A stretch of 29,608 nucleotides of DNA from contig CAZSHN010000010.1 in assembly GCA_964607015.1 (NCBI GenBank), forward strand, positions 1 through 29,608, read 5' to 3'. The notes under the pieces were generated by a model. The model was not told the origin of the DNA. It ran no database searches and was given only the letters and a program-made list of their open reading frames with translations. The stretch comes from CAYUNN01 sp964607015 (GTDB taxonomy: Bacteria; Patescibacteriota; Minisyncoccia; Minisyncoccales; JAGGXC01). A program made the position numbers and the translations under genes. This document shows, one piece after another, positions 24,083-29,608 of the stretch (within the stretch, counting starts at the first letter, position 1; every line of letters begins with the position of its first letter).

Positions 24083-24391
24083 ATTGGTTGTTTGTTCTAA
24101 TATCTCTGCAATCTCTAGCTCTTCGCTTACTTTTCTTTCATGTATCATCCATCTTATTAAAGGGTCTTGTCCTTGTTCTTCCATCTTGTCTAAGGTTTCT
24201 TTTGGTAGGTCTGGTTTTATTACAATCTTTGCTTTGAGCTTTTTCTTTTTCTTTTTTGGCAAGATTTCGTCTTTTTCGATCTCTTCAAGAACATTTTCTA
24301 TTTCTTTCCCTGAGCACTGAGAGATTTTTTGTTTGCAGTCTTTTGTTTTGTTTCTGACTTTTCGCCATCTTTCTATTTTTTCAAAGATCAA
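24074..24391 (-). CDS. Hypothetical charged protein (105 aa)
   Basis: I do not recognise a family. The protein is highly charged and probably helical, with a basic run of six Lys at about residues 47-52 (LPKKKKKKLKAK), two Cys in DCKQKISQCSGKE, and a C-terminal half rich in Glu. There is no signal peptide or membrane segment. The start is TTG 24391, supported by AGGGGGT (plus 24397-24403) five bases upstream and by a promoter TTGATA-17-TAAAAT (plus 24433-24438 and 24410-24415). A terminator overlaps the end. These signals argue it is a real, separately transcribed gene. It is divergent from rnhB. Confidence 0.7.
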   Translation of the reverse strand: MIFEKIERWRKVRNKTKDCKQKISQCSGKEIENVLEEIEKDEILPKKKKKKLKAKIVIKPDLPKETLDKMEEQGQDPLIRWMIHERKVSEELEIAEILEQTTNNS

Positions 24392-24409
24392 ATATTACCC
24401 CCTATAATG

Positions 24410-24438
24410 ATTTTAGTTTTTTTAGATTATTTTATCAA
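24410..24438 (-). promoter_or_regulatory. Promoter of the 105-aa hypothetical gene
   Basis: On the minus strand, TTGATA (plus 24433-24438), a 17-bp spacer and TAAAAT (plus 24410-24415), with Shine-Dalgarno GGGGG at plus 24398-24402. It lies back to back with the rnhB promoter. Confidence 0.65.
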
Positions 24439-24447
24439 GGACTAATG

Positions 24448-24456
24448 TGTTAAAAT
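24448..24456 (+). promoter_or_regulatory. Extended -10 of rnhB
   Basis: TGTTAAAAT (TAAAAT at 24451-24456) ends 7 nt before ATG 24464. No good -35 is seen. A leaderless transcript is likely. Confidence 0.5.
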
Positions 24457-24463
24457 TTAGTTA

Positions 24464-25108
24464 ATGGATGCGTGGAAAGAAGAAAAAAGAATATGGAAGA
24501 AAGGATTTAAAAATGTTGCTTGTCTAGACGAGGCAGGAAGAGGTCCTTTGGCGGGACCTGTTGTTGCTTGTGCTGTTTGCGTTAGAGAAAGAAGTAATTT
24601 TTCAAAAATATTAAAGAAAATAAAAGACTCTAAACAGTTAAGTTCTAGGCAGAGAAATTTTTTATACAAAGAAATAACAAATCATCCTCAGATTGTATGG
24701 GCTACCAGCAAGTCTTCAGAGGAGGTGATAGATAGAATCAATATCTTAGAAGCAACAAAAGAAGCAATGAAAAAAGCGGTAAGTAATTTAGAAAAAAAAT
24801 TAAAGAAAAAGGTTGATTTTTTAATTTTAGATGGGAATTTTAAAATTAATTCAAAGCTTCCTCAGAAATCAATTATAAAAGGAGATCAAAAAGTATTTTC
24901 TATTATGGCCGCTTCTATTATTGCTAAGGTTAAAAGAGACAGGTTAATGAAAAGAATGCATTCAAAGTATCCTAACTATGATTTTGCCGGACACAAAGGT
25001 TATCCTACAAAGAATCACAGATCTTTGTTGGTTAAGAATGGTCCATGTAAAATCCATAGAAAAAGCTTTAGGCCGGTAAGCGAAGTAATAAAAAAACCAT
25101 TAGATTAA
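24464..25108 (+). CDS. rnhB: Ribonuclease HII
   Basis: Cuts the RNA strand of RNA-DNA hybrids and starts removal of misincorporated ribonucleotides. 214 residues. The signature ACLDEAGRGPLAGPVVA (about 19-35) holds the first catalytic Asp-Glu and the RNase HII-specific GRG. DSKQLSSRQR, LILDGN (catalytic Asp), SIMAASIIAKVKRDR (fourth acidic residue) and YDFAGHKGYPTKNH follow in the standard order. ATG 24464 is the first start after the promoter. The 3' end overlaps a bidirectional terminator. Confidence 0.96.
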   Translation: MDAWKEEKRIWKKGFKNVACLDEAGRGPLAGPVVACAVCVRERSNFSKILKKIKDSKQLSSRQRNFLYKEITNHPQIVWATSKSSEEVIDRINILEATKEAMKKAVSNLEKKLKKKVDFLILDGNFKINSKLPQKSIIKGDQKVFSIMAASIIAKVKRDRLMKRMHSKYPNYDFAGHKGYPTKNHRSLLVKNGPCKIHRKSFRPVSEVIKKPLD

Positions 25109-25120
25109 TCTAATGGTTTA
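25092..25120. terminator. Bidirectional terminator overlapping the ends of rnhB and the converging gene
   Basis: A perfect palindrome aaaccattaga/tctaatggttt (25094-25104 and 25109-25119) around ttaa. On the minus strand it is followed by seven T. It includes the rnhB stop (25106-25108) and reaches the stop of the opposite gene (25118-25120). Confidence 0.9.
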
Positions 25121-25408
25121 TTCTTTAGAAAATCTTGGATCGTGGTCTCCTTTGAAGTAGTAGCGATGGCATTTACGAATTAGCAATGGATGAGGGGATT
25201 TCTTTATTTCATCCTTGATTTTTTTGATTTCTTCGTTTGTCAGATTCCTTGCAAAAATCTTGTCTAGGTTCGGTGTGCTGACCATTGGTTTATAGATCGC
25301 TTCATGATCGTCGGTGAGAATTATAATAAATCTCTGATCTTCTTTGTCAATCCATTCTAAAAAATTATCTGCTCCTTTTACTTCAACTATTCCTCCGATT
25401 TTTATCAC
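25118..25408 (-). CDS. Hypothetical protein (96 aa)
   Basis: I do not recognise a family. It is small and soluble, with a predicted strand-rich first half (GGIVEVKGADNFLEWI, RFIIILTDDHEAIY) and a helical, charged second half (NLTNEEIKKIKDEIKKS) ending in RKCHRYYFKGDHDPRF. No signal or membrane segment. The only standard start is GTG 25408. A strong Shine-Dalgarno, GAGGTGAT, lies right on top of this GTG instead of upstream, which would suit initiation a few codons later at an ATC; this is unusual and unproven. A terminator shared with rnhB closes it. Confidence 0.62.
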   Translation of the reverse strand: MIKIGGIVEVKGADNFLEWIDKEDQRFIIILTDDHEAIYKPMVSTPNLDKIFARNLTNEEIKKIKDEIKKSPHPLLIRKCHRYYFKGDHDPRFSKE

Positions 25409-25455
25409 CTCTTTTTTAAATAACTTTAAGTATTATTAGCAAAACAATTGCCCTC

Positions 25456-25485
25456 TTGTCAAGTAAAAAATTTTCTGTTAGTATT
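25456..25485 (+). promoter_or_regulatory. Promoter of the rpmF-nusB-rnc-rpsP operon
   Basis: TTGTCA (25456-25461), an 18-bp spacer and an extended -10 TGTTAGTAT (TAGTAT at 25480-25485). The leader before rpmF ATG 25528 would be about 35 nt. Confidence 0.55.
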
Positions 25486-25527
25486 AAAACCAGTTTTTAT
25501 GATTAATTAAATAGAAAAGATAAAGAT

Positions 25528-25806
25528 ATGGCAGTTCCAAAACAACGTCACACAAAATCTAGAAGGAATAAGAGAAGAATGCACATCCATATTGAGCCTC
25601 CTCATTTAATTAAATGTCCTAAATGCGGTAAGGCTGTTTTGCCACACACAATGTGTTGGCATTGCGGTTATTATAAAGGAAGGGAGGTTGTTAATGTTTT
25701 AGAATCTTTGGAGAAGAAAGAAAAGAAACAAAGAGAAAAAGAAATGGAAGCTGAAGAAACAACAAAGAAAAAATCAGCTAGCCTAGAAGAACTTTCTAAA
25801 AAATAA
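25528..25806 (+). CDS. rpmF: 50S ribosomal protein L32 with charged C-terminal extension
   Basis: The L32 core is residues 1-57 or so: MAVPKQRHTKSRRNKRR, then the zinc ribbon CPKCG and CWHCGYYKGREV (two CxxC pairs). The usual length is about 57-60; this one has 92, with a Lys/Glu-rich helical tail (ESLEKKEKKQREKEMEAEE onward). It leads an operon with nusB 12 nt downstream. Confidence 0.95.
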   Translation: MAVPKQRHTKSRRNKRRMHIHIEPPHLIKCPKCGKAVLPHTMCWHCGYYKGREVVNVLESLEKKEKKQREKEMEAEETTKKKSASLEELSKK

Positions 25807-25818
25807 ACTTAATTCAAA

Positions 25819-26256
25819 ATGGGTAGCAGACATCTTTCTCGTTCAATAGTAATGCAAAGTCTCTATGAGTGGGACTTTTACGGTCAACAAGAAGGAGAAT
25901 TGAAAAAAATTGTAGAAAGAAATATTGAAGAGTTTGGGCCTGGACTTGAAGATACAGATTTTATTTGGAAGTTATCGGAAGGAGTGAAAGATCATTTGTC
26001 CGAACTTAATAAGATTATTGAGAAAGCGGCTCCTGAATGGCCATTAGATAAAATAACGATTGTAGATCGTAATGTCCTAAGGATAGGACTTTTTGAATTA
26101 ATGTATGCAGACAAAAAAAGTGTCCCGCCTAAAGTAGCAATCAACGAAGCCATTGAATTAGCAAAGAGTTTCGGTGGTGAAAGTTCAGGAAAGTTTATAA
26201 ATGGAGTTTTGGGGACAGTCTTTAAAGAGGTTAAAAAAATGAAAGAAAAGGAATAG
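25819..26256 (+). CDS. nusB: Transcription antitermination factor NusB
   Basis: NusB with NusE binds boxA RNA and supports antitermination of rRNA transcription. 145 residues, all helical: SRHLSRSIVMQSLYEWDF at the start, then the family core PEWPLDKITIVDRNVLRIGLFEL, seen as IVDRNVLRIGLFEL, and VAINEAIELAKSFGGESSGKFINGVLG at the end (AINEAIELAK, FINGVLG). Three bases separate its stop from rnc. Its place just upstream of an rRNA gene fits its role. Confidence 0.95.
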   Translation: MGSRHLSRSIVMQSLYEWDFYGQQEGELKKIVERNIEEFGPGLEDTDFIWKLSEGVKDHLSELNKIIEKAAPEWPLDKITIVDRNVLRIGLFELMYADKKSVPPKVAINEAIELAKSFGGESSGKFINGVLGTVFKEVKKMKEKE

Positions 26257-26259
26257 CTT

Positions 26260-26949
26260 ATGATAGATTTTTCTTCTCTTGAGAAAAAATTTAAAATTAA
26301 ATTTAAAAATAAAGATCTTTTAACTCAAGCATTTGTTCATAGATCTTATTTAAACGAGCATCCTGAATTTAAAGTAGGGCATAATGAAAGGTTAGAGTTT
26401 TTAGGAGATGCGGTTATTGAATTAATAGTAACCGAATATCTTTTTAAAAAATATCCAAAAGAACCAGAAGGAATGTTAACTAGTTGGCGTGCTGCTTTAG
26501 TGAACACAAATCAGTTAGCTGACAAAGCTGAAGAACTCGGATTAAGTGAGTATCTCTTACTTTCTAAGGGAGAAGAAAATGACATTGAGAAAGCCCATTA
26601 TTATATTTTAGCAAACACTTTCGAAGCTTTAATTGGTGCAATATACCTTGACTTAGGTTTTGAAAAAGCTAAAAAGGTAATTAAAGATAATTTATTAAAA
26701 GAGTTACCTAGGATTATTGAGTCAGGGGAATTCAGAGACCCCAAGTCTCTATTCCAAGAAAAGGCTCAGGAAAAAGAAGGAATTACTCCTAATTATCAGG
26801 TCTTGAAAGAATGGGGCCCTGATCATAATAAAAGGTTTGTAGTGGGAGTTTTTCTAGAAGATGATCTTATAGCAAAGAGCGAAGGATCTTCTAAGCAGGA
26901 GGCGGAAATAAAATCAGCAAAAAAAGCATTAGAAATTAAGAATTGGTAA
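26260..26949 (+). CDS. rnc: Ribonuclease III
   Basis: Cuts double-stranded RNA, including rRNA precursors. 229 residues. The signature HNERLEFLGDAVIEL (about 40-55) carries catalytic Glu and Asp; the second acidic pair is in ANTFEALIGAIYLDLG (about 113-128). A C-terminal double-stranded RNA-binding domain begins at DPKSLFQEKAQEKEG and ends in SSKQEAEIKSAKKALE. It is 3 nt after nusB and 6 nt before rpsP. The 23S gene lies less than 1 kb downstream, so the processing enzyme and one of its likely substrates are neighbours. Confidence 0.96.
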   Translation: MIDFSSLEKKFKIKFKNKDLLTQAFVHRSYLNEHPEFKVGHNERLEFLGDAVIELIVTEYLFKKYPKEPEGMLTSWRAALVNTNQLADKAEELGLSEYLLLSKGEENDIEKAHYYILANTFEALIGAIYLDLGFEKAKKVIKDNLLKELPRIIESGEFRDPKSLFQEKAQEKEGITPNYQVLKEWGPDHNKRFVVGVFLEDDLIAKSEGSSKQEAEIKSAKKALEIKNW

Positions 26950-26955
26950 AAAAAT

Positions 26956-27507
26956 ATGTTAGTAATTAGACTTTTACGCACAGGAAAAAAGAATCAACCT
27001 TCTTTTCGGGTAGTAGTAACAGAAAAGAGTAAAGCTCCTCAAGGAGGTGGATTTGTGGAAAAATTGGGACATGTTAATCCTTTAACAAAGGAGAGTTCTT
27101 TGAATGAAGAAAGAGTTAAGTTTTGGATGGAAAAGGGAGCTCAATGTTCCGATAGAGTTCATAATTTATTAGTTGATAAAGGTATTATAGAAAAGGAAAA
27201 GATTGCTGTTCATGGAAAGAAAAAAGGAGAAGTAAAAGAGGAAGGAGAAAAACCTGCTTCTGAAGAACCAAAGAAAGAAGAAGTAAAAGAAGAGAAGAAG
27301 GAAGAAAAACCTGAAGAAAAACCTGAAGAAAAGAAGGAAGAAGAGACAGAGAAAGTCGAGGAAAAACCTGAAGAATTAGAAGAAGAGAAGAAGGAAGAAA
27401 AACCCGAAGATAAAAAAGAAGAAACTCCTCAAGAAGTAAAAGAAGAAGAGAAAAAAGAGGAGCCAAAAGAAGAAAATAAAGAAGAAGAAAAGAAGGAAGA
27501 AAAATAA
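26956..27507 (+). CDS. rpsP: 30S ribosomal protein S16 with a long Lys/Glu/Pro tail
   Basis: The first 80-85 residues are S16: MLVIRLLRTGKKNQPSFRVV, GGFVEKLGHVNPL, ERVKFWMEKGAQCSDRVHNLL. S16 is usually 80-100 residues; here about 95 more follow, made almost only of Lys, Glu and Pro (units like EEKPEEKKEE). The DNA shows an imperfect internal duplication: agaagaaggaagaaaaacc occurs near 27294 and again near 27385. The tail is presumably disordered and outside the ribosome core. Last gene of the rpmF operon; the 23S promoter starts 12 nt later. Confidence 0.94.
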   Translation: MLVIRLLRTGKKNQPSFRVVVTEKSKAPQGGGFVEKLGHVNPLTKESSLNEERVKFWMEKGAQCSDRVHNLLVDKGIIEKEKIAVHGKKKGEVKEEGEKPASEEPKKEEVKEEKKEEKPEEKPEEKKEEETEKVEEKPEELEEEKKEEKPEDKKEETPQEVKEEEKKEEPKEENKEEEKKEEK

Positions 27508-27519
27508 TCTTGTCAGGAC

Positions 27520-27548
27520 TTGACACGCCTTCTTTATTTTCCTAATAT
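27520..27548 (+). promoter_or_regulatory. Strong promoter of the 23S rRNA gene
   Basis: A perfect TTGACA (27520-27525), a 17-bp spacer and TAATAT (27543-27548), the best promoter in the window. Transcription would start near 27555 and give a leader of about 170 nt before the mature 23S. Confidence 0.8.
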
Positions 27549-27589
27549 TAATATCGCATGATAATAGTTTTGAATAATTTAAGAAACAA

Positions 27590-27656
27590 AGGAAGTAGTT
27601 GATTAATTTTTGGGAATTTTGGTTCTCAAAAGGCTGCTTCCTCAAAGCAGTTTTTT
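27590..27656 (+). promoter_or_regulatory. Attenuator-like leader structure before 23S rRNA
   Basis: The hairpin ctgctt (27634-27639) / aagcag (27645-27650) with loop cctca is followed by six T (27651-27656), the form of an intrinsic terminator. An upstream segment aggaagtag (27590-27598) can pair over 9 bp with ctgcttcct (27634-27642), which would dissolve that hairpin. Another small hairpin, gggaa/ttctc (27612-27616 with 27623-27627), lies between. The rest of the 27508-27727 gap holds no ORF. Confidence 0.55.
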
Positions 27657-27727
27657 AATTGATTGAATGATAGCAAGGGCAAGAACATTAAAAGTTAATA
27701 AGTAATGATTATTAGTTTCTAGCCAAG

Positions 27728-29608
<1,881 letters not shown>

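Noticed and set aside
27185..27645. Minus-strand Leu/Phe-rich ORFs opposite rpsP
   Set aside because: Antisense shadows of the Lys/Glu tail with low-complexity composition.
27660..27727. boxA antitermination site in the 23S leader
   Set aside because: I found no clear TGYTCTTTAA sequence on the plus strand.

Overview
The window is a compact, AT-rich stretch of a small bacterial genome. It most resembles the Candidate Phyla Radiation (Patescibacteria), probably Parcubacteria. That placement is an inference from composition, very tight gene packing, a free-standing 23S rRNA gene, stripped-down versions of universal proteins (ThrRS without TGS, DnaE ending at its OB fold, PurH reduced to one domain) and several Lys/Glu-rich tails. 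TGA is used as a stop and RF2 is present, so the standard bacterial code applies. One run of 100 N (17517-17616) marks an assembly gap.

Region by region. 1-56 is the 3' part of tRNA-Thr(CGT). 78-3029 (+) carries a tiny membrane ORF, prfB with its autoregulatory +1 frameshift, ftsE, ftsX and tRNA-Gln(CTG). 3101-4785 (+) holds an RBBP9-like hydrolase and the GTPase YchF. 4910-12040 (+) is a long, closely spaced series: ftsZ with a polylysine-like linker, galU, NAD(P)H-hydrate dehydratase, a TrxB-like reductase, a GT2 glycosyltransferase fused in frame to enolase, and a polyprenyl diphosphate synthase. 12159-13679 (+) is a radical SAM protein of the tetraether-lipid-synthase-like family (COG1964 type) with its own promoter and Shine-Dalgarno sequence.

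13727-24391 is mostly on the minus strand: miaA, a stand-alone AICAR formyltransferase, miaB, a secreted Cys-rich protein with a Kazal-like domain and the gapped Gln/Asn/Glu repeat, thrS, dnaE and a small hypothetical gene. A probable plus-strand small RNA with promoter and terminator lies between thrS and dnaE. 24464-25408 holds rnhB and a convergent hypothetical gene. 25528-27507 (+) is rpmF-nusB-rnc-rpsP, followed by a strong promoter, a leader with an attenuator-like structure, and the 5' two-thirds of 23S rRNA running off the window.

Functional themes: translation and ribosome biogenesis dominate (RF2, ThrRS, MiaA, MiaB, L32, S16, NusB, RNase III, 23S, tRNAs). Division proteins FtsE, FtsX and FtsZ sit close together. 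Isoprenoid use appears in MiaA (DMAPP), the polyprenyl synthase and the adjacent Tes-like radical SAM enzyme. The most interesting items are the GT2-enolase fusion, the Tes-like enzyme beside a prenyl synthase, the leader of the unlinked 23S gene, the unidentified small RNA, and a promoter architecture in which the -10 box lies 6-7 nt before the ATG, implying leaderless mRNAs.
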